From Bin18 sp965242795 (GTDB taxonomy: Bacteria; Desulfobacterota; Binatia; Bin18), in assembly GCA_965242795.1 (NCBI GenBank), contig OZ251505.1, positions 4,121,013 to 4,185,012 on the forward strand: a DNA stretch of 64,000 bases, in the 5' to 3' direction. Below are positions 23,786 to 31,613 of the stretch, piece after piece. Every line of letters starts with the position of its first letter. Within the stretch, counting starts at the first letter, position 1. The translations under genes were made by a program, and so were the position numbers. The notes under the pieces were generated by a model, which was given only the letters and a program-made list of their open reading frames with translations, searched no databases and was not told the origin of the DNA.

Positions 23786-24408
23786 ACGGCGTTTTCATCT
23801 ATTGGGACAATTCCAACATCTTCCACGAGGCACAACGTCTTGCGGAATTGCGGCATGAGGGCGTCAACGCCCGTTATCGTGTCCGCATCAACTTCGACAA
23901 CATTCTCCGCTTGGCGCACGCCGACCGGCCGTTGGAGAAAGCGATTGCCGCGGGGTCCGTTCCGCCGGAAATGCGCCAGTTGTGGAACCGGATGGAAAGC
24001 AACGGCGTGGAAGTCCGCCTCTTCGACCGTGGCGAGGCGGGACGCGGCGAACAGGACGTGCCCGACCGGGTCTTGCAGTTGCGGATGCTGGAAGACGCGC
24101 TGGATTACAACGGCGACCCCGGTATCGCGGTGCTGCTGACCGGCGACGGCGCGGGCTACTCCGAGGGCGCGGGGTTCCACAGTACGTTGGAACGGATGCA
24201 CAAACGCGGTTGGCGCGTGGAAATTCTGTCGTGGGCGCATTCCTGCAACCAGCGGATGCGCCGGTGGGCCGAGGAGAATGGCTCGTTCATCGCACTGGAC
24301 GACTATTACGAGTCCCTCACGTTCATGGAGCCGTCCCGGCCGGGGGCCGAGTATGCGCCGCCGCGCGACTCCGCGGAGTTGGCATTGTCACGGCGCCCGA
24401 CCGTGTAA
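23782..24408 (+). CDS. NYN-domain (PIN-like) putative ribonuclease
   Basis: 208 residues from ATG 23782. The NYN fold is suggested by GVFIYWDNSNIFHEAQRLAE with the first Asp, DVPDRVLQLRMLEDALDYNG, PGIAVLLTGDGAGYSEGAGF with a second acidic position, and GWRVEILSWAHSCNQRMRRW. NYN domains are PIN-like metal-dependent RNases of the LabA/MARF1/Regnase group. The 4-bp overlap with a YefM-type antitoxin suggests a toxin-antitoxin operon with NYN as toxin; this is inference from order only. At 208 residues it is much larger than usual YefM partners. Confidence 0.8.
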   Translation: MNGVFIYWDNSNIFHEAQRLAELRHEGVNARYRVRINFDNILRLAHADRPLEKAIAAGSVPPEMRQLWNRMESNGVEVRLFDRGEAGRGEQDVPDRVLQLRMLEDALDYNGDPGIAVLLTGDGAGYSEGAGFHSTLERMHKRGWRVEILSWAHSCNQRMRRWAEENGSFIALDDYYESLTFMEPSRPGAEYAPPRDSAELALSRRPTV

Positions 24409-24417
24409 GGACAGAAG

Positions 24418-24476
24418 GTAGGTCGGATTAGCGAAGCGTAATCCGACATGGGGCGCTGAAAGCGGTCCAACCTTGA
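24418..24476. repeat. REP-like element, copy A
   Basis: A palindrome GGTCGGATTAGCGAAGCGTA with ATCCGAC, followed by CATGGGGCGCTGAAAGCGGT. The 59-bp unit recurs at 26454 and 27168. Copies A and B share their right flank (GGGCGCTGAAAG) beyond the palindrome. It lies 9 bp after the NYN gene and 54 bp before the ATPase gene. Confidence 0.8.
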
Positions 24477-24530
24477 GCGGCTCGCCGGACCGTGTGCTTC
24501 TACGATGGAGACCCTAGCTGAGTTCGGGAA

Positions 24531-25667
24531 ATGGCTGTAACAAGAGAGCCGATTATGCCGAGACTATCATCTCGCTCCAATCTTCCCCTCCCCAAGCTGT
24601 CGGTCAAAGGTTTGCGTGGCATTGCAGACCTTGCGATTCCGCGGCTCGGCCGGGTGACGTTGATCGCCGGAAAGAATGGGGTGGGCAAGACTACCCTGCT
24701 TGAAGCCGTCCGCATTTACGCTGCGAGTGGTAACCCTGTCATCTTACGGAGTGTCCTATTGAACAGGGAAGAAGTTGCCCCTGTTGTTGATGGCGAAGGG
24801 GAGGAAATTTCTGCTCCTGATGTAGAAGCGTTATTTTATGGTCGGCATCCTCTGTTGGACTCTTGTATATCAATAGGTTCAGGGAAGAAGTCCCGGCTAC
24901 TCAACATCAAATTCGACCAGGGTATATCACAGAAACAGGTTTCATTGGAAGATTTTTCGAAGGCCGAGGAACCGTCGCTCAAAATTCAGTTTCAAGGGAG
25001 AACCCAAAAAATTCCTCTACGTGTCTTTTGGCACGATCCCCGTCTTCCATATCGGAGATTTAGAGAAAGAGAAATTGAAGTTTCATCGGATGTTCTATGT
25101 CGGTCATTAGGTCCAAGTCTCCCGAACAGCGAGGATATAGCCCAATTTTGGGATAATGTGACGCTTACGGACGGCGAAGATCGCGCAGTGCAAGCTCTGC
25201 GATTGATTTACGGCGAAGAAGTGGACCGCATCGTGGTTGTGGGTAACGATAGGCCCCGGTATCCGCCGGGACGGCGGGCAATTGTGAAAATGAGAAACCA
25301 GGACGGGCCGGTTCCGCTTAAAAGTCTGGGCGATGGAGCGGTGCGTTTGTTCGGGGTCGCTCTCGTTCTCGCCAATAGCCAGGATGGGCTTCTGACCATC
25401 GACGAGGCAGAGAATGGTATCCACCACTCGGTACAGTATGATTTCTGGAAGATGGTCCTGCAAACGGCGAAGGAAAACAGGGTGCAGGTGCTCGCGACGA
25501 CGCATGGCTGGGACTGTGTTGCCGGCTTCGCGCAGGCAGCGGCAGAGGCCGAGGCTGGGGAAAGTGCTCTTCTCCGCCTCGAAAGGGACGCCGAAGGAAT
25601 CCGCGCCGTAGAGTATTCAAAGGACGATCTCAAAGTCGCAGCCGAGCAAGGTATAGAGGTGAGGTAG
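24531..25667 (+). CDS. AAA ATPase of the OLD/RecF-like (ABC-type) class
   Basis: 378 residues (ATG 24555 is an alternative start). The head domain has Walker A GKNGVGKTT at 47-55, an ABC-like signature LKSLGDGAVRLFG at 263-275, Walker B LLTIDEAENGIH at 287-298 and a switch His in ATTHGWDC at 322-329. The centre (100-260) is not recognisable and should be the variable coil or lid. Unlike one-piece OLD nucleases there is no Toprim domain in this protein; a Toprim-like DUF3226 protein is made by the next gene, 3 bp away. The DNA is visibly more AT-rich than the neighbouring core genes, a sign of transfer. A split OLD-like defence complex is my leading interpretation. Confidence 0.85.
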   Translation: MAVTREPIMPRLSSRSNLPLPKLSVKGLRGIADLAIPRLGRVTLIAGKNGVGKTTLLEAVRIYAASGNPVILRSVLLNREEVAPVVDGEGEEISAPDVEALFYGRHPLLDSCISIGSGKKSRLLNIKFDQGISQKQVSLEDFSKAEEPSLKIQFQGRTQKIPLRVFWHDPRLPYRRFREREIEVSSDVLCRSLGPSLPNSEDIAQFWDNVTLTDGEDRAVQALRLIYGEEVDRIVVVGNDRPRYPPGRRAIVKMRNQDGPVPLKSLGDGAVRLFGVALVLANSQDGLLTIDEAENGIHHSVQYDFWKMVLQTAKENRVQVLATTHGWDCVAGFAQAAAEAEAGESALLRLERDAEGIRAVEYSKDDLKVAAEQGIEVR

Positions 25668-25670
25668 CTC

Positions 25671-26354
25671 GTGGCCCGCCTTGCTCCATCATTATCGGAA
25701 TCGGATCGTGTTCTTTTGGTAGAAGGGCAAGACGACAAGCATGTCGTTCGGCAGATTTGTCTGCGTCATCCATCCTTTTCTGTAGAAGGGCAGTATGACA
25801 AGGAGCAAATCGTTCTGGACTCACCATCGGCGTCGTCCTTCACCATCCGAGATACGGGAAACGTCGATAAAGTCCTCGAATCCATCGGACCTGAAATCAA
25901 AGCGCCCGGTCGGCAGGCCGTCGGCATTCTGGTAGATGCAAACGATAACGTGAAGGGACGCTGGGACGCGATAATGGGTCGGCTTCGGAAAGCAGGCGTT
26001 AAGCAACTGCCGTCATCTCCCCGCTCGTCCGGAAACATACTCCCGAGCCGACCACGAATTGGTATCTGGCTGATGCCGGACAATAGTTCGCGTGGTGAAC
26101 TTGAGGATTTCATCGCGCGAATGATTCCCGAGAGTGACGCGGTGTGGCCCTTGTCTCGGCGTTACATCGATGAAATTCCGAAGGAGGAAAGAAAATTCAA
26201 GCCGAAAAAGACGCGGAGAGCCCAGATTCATGCTTGGTTGGCAGCCAGGGAGGATCCTCGGCACATGGGCACAGCCATAGGAGCGAAAGATTTGGAAGTC
26301 GATGGTGTGTTGTGTCAGCGATTCACCGCTTGGCCGATAGAACTGTTCAAATAG
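25671..26354 (+). CDS. DUF3226-type, Toprim-like putative nuclease
   Basis: 227 residues from GTG 25671, with GAGGTGAGG just upstream inside the ATPase gene end. Toprim-like features: VLLVEGQDDKHVVRQI with E18, VGILVDANDNVKGRWDAI with D89 and D92, and a later acidic segment IGIWLMPDNSSRGELEDFIA. The C-terminal half has KPKKTRRAQIHAWLAAREDP and ends in TAWPIELFK. DUF3226 proteins occur next to ATPases and are presumed metal-dependent nucleases. Coupled to the ATPase gene, it probably forms the effector of the same two-protein complex. Low GC matches its partner. Confidence 0.8.
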   Translation: MARLAPSLSESDRVLLVEGQDDKHVVRQICLRHPSFSVEGQYDKEQIVLDSPSASSFTIRDTGNVDKVLESIGPEIKAPGRQAVGILVDANDNVKGRWDAIMGRLRKAGVKQLPSSPRSSGNILPSRPRIGIWLMPDNSSRGELEDFIARMIPESDAVWPLSRRYIDEIPKEERKFKPKKTRRAQIHAWLAAREDPRHMGTAIGAKDLEVDGVLCQRFTAWPIELFK

Positions 26355-26453
26355 AGTGGGGAGTCAGCCTGACCAATCTTCCCAGGCCGACGACCGTGAG
26401 GCGCCCGCTCGCCGATTCTTGGAAATTGCGTAACGATAGAAAAGTAGGTCGGA

Positions 26454-26550
26454 TTAGCGAAGCGTAATCCGACATAGGGCGCTGAAAGAGGTCCAGCGTT
26501 GGAGGTGTCGTCGGACTGTCGGATTACGCCTCCGGCTAATCCGACCTACG
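26454..26550. repeat. REP-like elements B and inverted B'
   Basis: Copy B (GTAGGTCGGATTAGCGAAG..., 26454-26500) is followed at 26519-26550 by an inverted, slightly different copy (GGATTACGCCTCCGGCTAAT...). Together they make a larger hairpin-forming unit. It marks the right side of the ATPase/DUF3226 segment and the left side of the GIY-YIG cassette. Confidence 0.75.
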
Positions 26551-26602
26551 GTCACTCTTATTCGTGCACTCCGTCTTCGCTATCGTCAATCCGGCCCCCC
26601 AT

Positions 26603-26702
26603 CGTCACTCTAGTTCCCCCTTTCGTCACTCTAGTTCCGTTTCCGTCCGCCCTGGTTCCCTTTTCGTCGCTCTCGTTCCCCTCCGCCACTCCAACTCCCC
26701 TT
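26603..26702. repeat. imperfect ~20-bp tandem repeat, five units
   Basis: Units of 19-21 bp beginning CGTC or CGCC: CGTCACTCTAGTTCCCCC, then CGTCACTCTAGTTCCG, CGTCCGCCCTGGTTCCC, CGTCGCTCTCGTTCCCC and CGCCACTCCAACTCCCC. The unit phase runs directly into the CGTCATTCC that begins the inverted repeat of the GIY-YIG cassette. There is no spacer/repeat alternation, so it is not a CRISPR array. Confidence 0.75.
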
Positions 26703-26703
26703 G

Positions 26704-26731
26704 CGTCATTCCTGCGAAAGCAGGAATCCAG
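26704..26731 (+). repeat. left terminal inverted repeat of GIY-YIG cassette
   Basis: 28 bp, starting CGTCATTCCTGCGAAAGCAG and ending GAATCCAG. It is an exact reverse complement of 27029-27056. It is also internally palindromic (ATTCCTGC-GAAA-GCAGGAAT), so each end can fold into a hairpin. Confidence 0.85.
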
Positions 26732-26740
26732 GAGGCTCAC

Positions 26741-27028
26741 CTGAAACGCCCCTTCGTGTACATCCTGGCCAGCCGCCGCAACGGCACCCTCTACATCGGC
26801 GTCACCTCGAACTTGGCCCAGCGTCTCGAACAGCATCGGGAGAATGCCGCCGCGGGGTTTACCCGGCGGTACGGCGTCCATACGCTGGTCTGGTACGAGG
26901 CGCACGCCACGATGGAAAGCGCCATTACGCGGGAGAAGGCGCTGAAACGATGGAAACGGGCGTGGAAGGTGGAGTTGATCGAGAAAAGCAACCCCTTGTG
27001 GCGGGATCTGGCGACGGAGGTCGTCTGA
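26741..27028 (+). CDS. GIY-YIG nuclease, cassette-borne, CTG start
   Basis: 95 residues. Short single-domain GIY-YIG nuclease: FVYILASRRNGTLYIGVTSN contains both halves of the signature, followed by LAQRLEQHRENAAAGFTRRY with the catalytic Arg, EAHATMESAITREKALKRWK with the Glu, and a terminal EKSNPLWRDLA. No ATG, GTG or TTG lies at the expected start; CTG 26741 has a perfect AGGAGG five bases before it, and the AGGAGG begins in the left inverted repeat. The TGA stop directly abuts the right inverted repeat. The only other choice is GTG 26756, inside the first strand. Confidence 0.85.
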   Translation: MKRPFVYILASRRNGTLYIGVTSNLAQRLEQHRENAAAGFTRRYGVHTLVWYEAHATMESAITREKALKRWKRAWKVELIEKSNPLWRDLATEVV

Positions 27029-27056
27029 CTGGATTCCTGCTTTCGCAGGAATGACG
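27029..27056 (-). repeat. right terminal inverted repeat of GIY-YIG cassette
   Basis: Starts CTGGATTCCTGCTTTCGCAG immediately after the TGA of the nuclease gene. Exact complement of 26704-26731. Confidence 0.85.
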
Positions 27057-27167
27057 AAGGGGGGCAGGAATGACGAGAGAGGAGGCAGGACTCAGGCTAT
27101 CGTCTTCTGATCGGACCAAGCCCGAATTGCCGAACTGTACGACGGAATCTCAGATGTGACTTAGGAA

Positions 27168-27210
27168 GGTAGGTCGGATTAGCGAAGCGTAATCCGACAT
27201 GGGGCAACGA
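27168..27210. repeat. REP-like element, copy C
   Basis: Same palindrome as copies A and B in the same orientation, but its right flank (GGGGCAACGAAAGCGATACG) has drifted. It lies between the GIY-YIG cassette and the restriction locus. Confidence 0.75.
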
Positions 27211-27253
27211 AAGCGATACGGTGTTGGGCGTGTCGGTGGGTCGAAATTTATGT

Positions 27254-28579
27254 TCAAAACCTGTGGCGAAGGTATGCTAATTGCTCTTTGACTAGATTGA
27301 ACGGTAGTTTGAAAAATTTGAAATGTTCATAGAGAGGTAAGAGTAGAGAGTGAAGTATCTCTGCAAGATTGTCCTGTACCTGCAGTGGGGTAGCCCGGCC
27401 CGTTAATGTGACCTCATTCGTGCGGCTGATGTAGTCCTCAAAGTCATCAAAGCCGGTGAGATAACGGCCATTCAACGCCGTGAAACGACATTGAACGGCA
27501 ATTTCCTCTACTCCATCAAATGTTTCCCCAAATCGGCTCGCAAATAGAAGACCCTCAGCGATCCTCAAGACAGGGAGGTTTACGTAGAAAATCGTACCTG
27601 CTTGGATCTGCGCTAGTCCATCCTCCTTATATCCGCGAATCGTGTAGAGATTTCCATCCATCGAGGCTCTCCAGAAATCGCAATGTGCTGGCTCGCGTTC
27701 CATCGAGTCGGGACGGACAGGCCGTCCGATCCACGCTTCCACGAATTTTTTTTCATGGGCATAGGGCGCCCACCCTTCGGTGGACATTTCCAAAAATGCC
27801 GACCACCCGACGGTCAACTTGATCCTTCGCGCTATGGTAAGTCTATCTCTGACTTCGGCCGGTCCATTGGCTGGCTGTGCCCCGACCAGAGAAAACCCCA
27901 TTTCGTAATAGCCGTGTGGAAACCGCGCAGGAGATTTCTCGGGCTGACTCGCTACCAATTCCTCCCAACGTTCGCGTGCCTGGATACAATAAGTTTGCAA
28001 CTCGCCAAGCGCCTTCGTCTCCGGATTCTGTGGTTCGACACGCCCTGATAGAATTGCACGAATAGCTTCAAGCATGTTTTCCCGACCGGCTTGTATGCAC
28101 CGATTAAGCAGATTCCGCCATTCTTCACTTGTTTGAGGCTCCTCGCTACGTGGTCCAGGCTTACGAACGTAGCAACGGTGTTGCTCAATAACGCCTGGAC
28201 ACCCGCGTTTGCTCATCACGGGTACAGTAAGATCACTAGGGACGACTATAATCGGATGTTCTTCGTTCGTATTCGGATGTTTTGCTTTGTCCATCCGACA
28301 ATGGAACTCAGGTGTGGCATAACGACGCATGGCACCATTCACCGAGTCCTGGGTGATTACTGGAATACTTTGCGGACGTGCTTGTGACTGCAATTCTGGA
28401 CCTTGTTCAGCGAAGCCGAGGACGACGAATCCCCCGCCATGATTCGCCAGTGCAATCGCGGCCTTGGCGAGTTTCGCCTTATCTTCATTTTTGGTCAGGT
28501 CAAGCCAGTCCTTATACTCAACGCTAAGTTCCTCTTTGGGTTCAGAAATGAGCGGCAGGGGTTCTTGAATTGACGCCAT
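27254..28579 (-). CDS. AlbA_2 (Schlafen-like) putative DNA-binding protein
   Basis: 441 residues. The N-terminal part is AlbA_2-like: KEELSVEYKDWLDLTKNEDK, AKAAIALANHGGGFVVLGFA, a nucleotide-type binding fold that follows an xxE-K-D pattern. PIIVVPSDLTVPVMSKRGCP and CYVRKPGPRSEEPQTSEEWR complete the domain near residue 160. The rest (170-441) has no family I recognise and includes WSAFLEMSTEGWAPYAHEKK. It sits 64 bp downstream of the HsdM-HsdS fusion on the same strand, so it is the last gene of the type I restriction operon and may be an accessory or extra effector. AT-rich compared with the genome. Confidence 0.75.
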   Translation of the reverse strand: MASIQEPLPLISEPKEELSVEYKDWLDLTKNEDKAKLAKAAIALANHGGGFVVLGFAEQGPELQSQARPQSIPVITQDSVNGAMRRYATPEFHCRMDKAKHPNTNEEHPIIVVPSDLTVPVMSKRGCPGVIEQHRCYVRKPGPRSEEPQTSEEWRNLLNRCIQAGRENMLEAIRAILSGRVEPQNPETKALGELQTYCIQARERWEELVASQPEKSPARFPHGYYEMGFSLVGAQPANGPAEVRDRLTIARRIKLTVGWSAFLEMSTEGWAPYAHEKKFVEAWIGRPVRPDSMEREPAHCDFWRASMDGNLYTIRGYKEDGLAQIQAGTIFYVNLPVLRIAEGLLFASRFGETFDGVEEIAVQCRFTALNGRYLTGFDDFEDYISRTNEVTLTGRATPLQVQDNLAEILHSLLLPLYEHFKFFKLPFNLVKEQLAYLRHRF

Positions 28580-28643
28580 GATTTTTCCCTCCTGATTATC
28601 TCCAACAGAATTAGGAAAGGCTATCTAACTTTCGTAGCCTCCT

Positions 28644-31130
28644 TTATCGTTCCTCCGTATCCGCACCCCAGGCACGAGCAATAGCAGCTTGAATTTTCTC
28701 CTCCATCCGGTTCACCAACTCCTGGTTAGCGGCAACGAGCGTCTGCTCGGCTTCGATTTTGGCAACGATCTCTCCCTGCGTAGCTAAGGGCGGTACCGGT
28801 ATTTTGATGTGTTTGAGGGCACTGCCATTGAATTGTGGTTGCCCTCCGCCTGTCACCAGGGTTTCAGCTTGACGCCAGTATGCGTCGCTTTGAGCGAAGG
28901 TCCAATAGTACCTTGGATGAAGCTGGTTTGGTGGGAACCGGAGGCGTATTAGATACGACGCGAACACCGCTGAGTAGTCCTCGTCAAACAGCAGTGTCTT
29001 GCCGTATGTCGCCCCGGTACGAGCAACGAGAATATCCCCCTTCACCAGGAGTGATCCTCGCGCCTCATCTGTCAGGGTGATGAACTTAGAGTCTTGAGAG
29101 CTAAGTGTTCCATCTTCCGAAATGTCGGTAATACGCACCAGTCTGGTATCGCCTTGATCTTCTGCCTTGGCAGTGAGGCCATACTCTGGCTGTGTCATTT
29201 CCCCCAACTCTGCCAACGGCCAGTCAGGATCAACGACGATATGAGGTTGGTAGTTGTCAATCACTGCCCGCGCGCCGTCAACGACTTTCTGGCAACTCTC
29301 GACCTCCGTCAATATCTCCTGCTGGACCTCTAGCGGCGGCAGAGGGATATTCAGGTTGGCAAACGATTTCCAGCCTATACGAGGAAGCTGTGCGCCTTTG
29401 ATCTCTCCCAAGACTGCGCTATTGAAATGAGTGCCTCTAAAGACGTAAGTGTAGAATGCAGACAAAACGCGTTTATCTCTTGGCCGAATAACAAATATAT
29501 CCGTTGAACATATCCCCTTCCTATCTGACAGCCAGACTTTGTTGAGATTCGGTCTGAGCTTTCCATAGAGAATGTCGTTCGGGCAGAAGACATTCTTCAG
29601 ACTCTTTATCTCTGCTGGGTTATCGGTCGTGACGGCCCCTTGCAGTCGTCCGCTGGCTTGCGCGATATTTTCTAATCCCACATAGTTCACAGAACCACGG
29701 AGGGCCGCCGGTAATACTGTCTGGTCTCTCTTCTGGAACAGATCTTCTACGTTCACAAAAGGCCAGTCAGACTGAGACGAGTATTTTATCCGATACCGTT
29801 CCCCGCTCAGATTATAGTCCCCATCCGCGGCAACCCGCTCTTTCGCCACCACCTGCCCCAACGTCGGTGCGAAGTCCGCCACCGCTTCCCCCGTCCGCAC
29901 CCGGCGCAGATACTCCCCGATCTCCGTTTCCACCCGCGGCAGGTCGTTGCGTTCGATGGGCCGCCGCTGCGCGCCCAGGTCGTACCCGTCGTGTTCCACT
30001 TTGAAGAACCCGACGTGATCCGTCCGCTTCGCCAGCGCCTTGTCCAATAGCAGGATGGACGTCTTCACGCCGGAGTAGGGCTGGAAGACGCCCGCGGGCA
30101 ACGACACCACGGCCACCAGAAAATCCTCGACCAGCAGCTTGCGCAATTGCTTGTGCGCCTTCTGGCTCTGGAAGATGATACCCTCCGGCACGATGATGCC
30201 GGCGCGGCCGGCAGGCGTCAGATGCTCGGCCATGTAGTCCACGAACAGCACCTCGCTGCGCTTGGACTGGACCGAAAAGCGGCCGTGCGGGCGGATGCCG
30301 CCCTTGGGCGACATGAACGGCGGGTTGGCCAGGATCACGTCGGCGCGCTCGTGCCAGCGGTCCTCGCTGGTCAGGGTGTCGTACTCGAACACGTGCGGTG
30401 CGGCGAAGCCGTGCAGATACAGATTGACCAGGGACAGGCGCACCATGTCGGGCGAAATGTCGTAGCCCCGGACGTTAGCGGCCAGCCGGCCCCGGTCGTC
30501 CGGGGTGAGGGTGCTGTTGCCGTCCGCGTCCGTGTTCGCCGCAAGGATGTGCTTGTAGGACGAGACGAGGAAGCCCGCGGTGCCGCAGGCCGGGTCGAGC
30601 ACGCTGTCGTCCTTTTTCGGGTCGAGGACGGCGACGATGAAGTCGATGACGTGCCGCGGGGTGCGGAACTGGCCGGCGTCGCCCTGCGCGCCCAGCACCG
30701 ACAGCAGATATTCGAACGCGTCGCCCAGGCGTTCGGAGTGGTCGTAGGTGAACTCGTCGATGACCTTGAGAAAGGCGCGCAGGGTTTCCGGGTCGCGGTA
30801 GGGCAGGAAGGCGTTCTTGAAGATGTCGCGGAACAGGGGCGGAATGCCGGGGTTCTCCGGCATGGTGGTGATGGCTTCGGCGTACAGGTTGAGGGTTTCG
30901 TGGCCGCCCAGGCCGGCGCGCACGAGCTTGGCCCAGCCGTAGCGGGCGAAGGCGCCGGCGAAGAAGGTGCGCGTACCGCCCAACTCCTCGCTCTCGGCAT
31001 CGATGTCGTCCATGAACTTGTAGATCAGCGCGATGGTGATCTGCTCGACCTGCGACTTGGGGTCGGGGACTTTGCCGACGAGGATGTCGCGGGCGGTGTC
31101 GATGCGGCGCTTGGTGCTGCTGTCCAACAT
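28644..31130 (-). CDS. type I restriction methylase fused to specificity subunit (HsdM-HsdS)
   Basis: 828 residues. HsdM part: N-terminal helical domain, then SAM motif I VLDPACGTAGFLVSSYKHIL at about 178-197 and catalytic NPPF at 269-272, followed by VDYMAEHLTPAGRAGIIVPE. From about residue 455 the HsdS part has two target recognition domains: WPFVNVEDLFQKRDQTVLPA...RIGWKSFANLNIPLPPLEVQ, and WPLAELGEMTQPEYGLTAKA...LKHIKIPVPPLATQGEIVAK. One polypeptide therefore methylates adenine and chooses the site. GC content falls sharply at about 29815, where the HsdS half begins. No separate hsdS gene is present. Confidence 0.92.
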   Translation of the reverse strand: MLDSSTKRRIDTARDILVGKVPDPKSQVEQITIALIYKFMDDIDAESEELGGTRTFFAGAFARYGWAKLVRAGLGGHETLNLYAEAITTMPENPGIPPLFRDIFKNAFLPYRDPETLRAFLKVIDEFTYDHSERLGDAFEYLLSVLGAQGDAGQFRTPRHVIDFIVAVLDPKKDDSVLDPACGTAGFLVSSYKHILAANTDADGNSTLTPDDRGRLAANVRGYDISPDMVRLSLVNLYLHGFAAPHVFEYDTLTSEDRWHERADVILANPPFMSPKGGIRPHGRFSVQSKRSEVLFVDYMAEHLTPAGRAGIIVPEGIIFQSQKAHKQLRKLLVEDFLVAVVSLPAGVFQPYSGVKTSILLLDKALAKRTDHVGFFKVEHDGYDLGAQRRPIERNDLPRVETEIGEYLRRVRTGEAVADFAPTLGQVVAKERVAADGDYNLSGERYRIKYSSQSDWPFVNVEDLFQKRDQTVLPAALRGSVNYVGLENIAQASGRLQGAVTTDNPAEIKSLKNVFCPNDILYGKLRPNLNKVWLSDRKGICSTDIFVIRPRDKRVLSAFYTYVFRGTHFNSAVLGEIKGAQLPRIGWKSFANLNIPLPPLEVQQEILTEVESCQKVVDGARAVIDNYQPHIVVDPDWPLAELGEMTQPEYGLTAKAEDQGDTRLVRITDISEDGTLSSQDSKFITLTDEARGSLLVKGDILVARTGATYGKTLLFDEDYSAVFASYLIRLRFPPNQLHPRYYWTFAQSDAYWRQAETLVTGGGQPQFNGSALKHIKIPVPPLATQGEIVAKIEAEQTLVAANQELVNRMEEKIQAAIARAWGADTEER

Positions 31131-31131
31131 G

Positions 31132-31170
31132 GGGAATTGTGGATTTTTGATTGTGGATTGTGGATTGGGA
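31132..31170. repeat. GATTGTGGATT direct repeats
   Basis: ATTGTGGATTTTTGATTGTG and further copies of the heptamer GATTGTG lie just upstream of the HsdM-HsdS start. The inverse (AATCCACAATC) is found at 31614-31647, so the repeats bracket the four-helix-bundle gene; a single further copy is at 31251. Confidence 0.7.
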
Positions 31171-31197
31171 ATGCCGTCGGAGATTACCGGTCTTTCG

Positions 31198-31602
31198 TTA
31201 GGATTGTGATGTGCGGGAGCGGGGTTTGGGGTTTTTGGTCGAGGGGCGTTGATTGTGGATTTTGGCAGTGCGGCCGGAGGCGGTGAAAATGGCGGTCAGT
31301 TCCTCTGCCTCTTGGTGCAGGGGAGAGACGAGGTCGGTTTTCAGGATGTTGGCATCCATGAGGAGTTCCAGCCAGAAGGCGGACTCGTCGGCTTCCTCGG
31401 CAACGACGCCGATTTTTGCAATGAACTCGGCCTTCGAGCGACTGCGGCAGGCGGCGCGATAATTTGCCCCGACGGACGTCCCGCTCCGCACCAGTTGATT
31501 GCCGATCGCCCGACCCGACGTCGTTTTGGGCAACGCATCCACCAGCTTCATGATACGTAATCCGAACTGTTTCGTCCGCCCCTTCAGCGCCTTCTCATCC
31601 AT
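31198..31602 (-). CDS. four-helix-bundle (S23/bAvd-like) protein inside the restriction operon
   Basis: 134 residues from ATG 31602 with GGGGGAGGG upstream. LKGRTKQFGLRIMKLVDALP, GRAIGNQLVRSGTSVGANYR, AACRSRSKAEFIAKIGVVAE and EADESAFWLELLMDANILKT are the four helices of the 23S-rRNA-intervening-sequence protein family. Related proteins bind nucleic acid in other systems, but the function in restriction loci is unknown. The C-terminal tail is Ser/Lys/Arg-rich and unconserved, probably because the frame runs into repeats. Located between hsdR and hsdMS, bracketed by GATTGTG repeats. Confidence 0.8.
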   Translation of the reverse strand: MDEKALKGRTKQFGLRIMKLVDALPKTTSGRAIGNQLVRSGTSVGANYRAACRSRSKAEFIAKIGVVAEEADESAFWLELLMDANILKTDLVSPLHQEAEELTAIFTASGRTAKIHNQRPSTKNPKPRSRTSQS

Positions 31603-31613
31603 ACCCTCCCCCC

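Noticed and set aside
26603..26702. CRISPR array
   Set aside because: The ~20-bp units adjoin each other with no spacers, are imperfect, and no cas gene is present.
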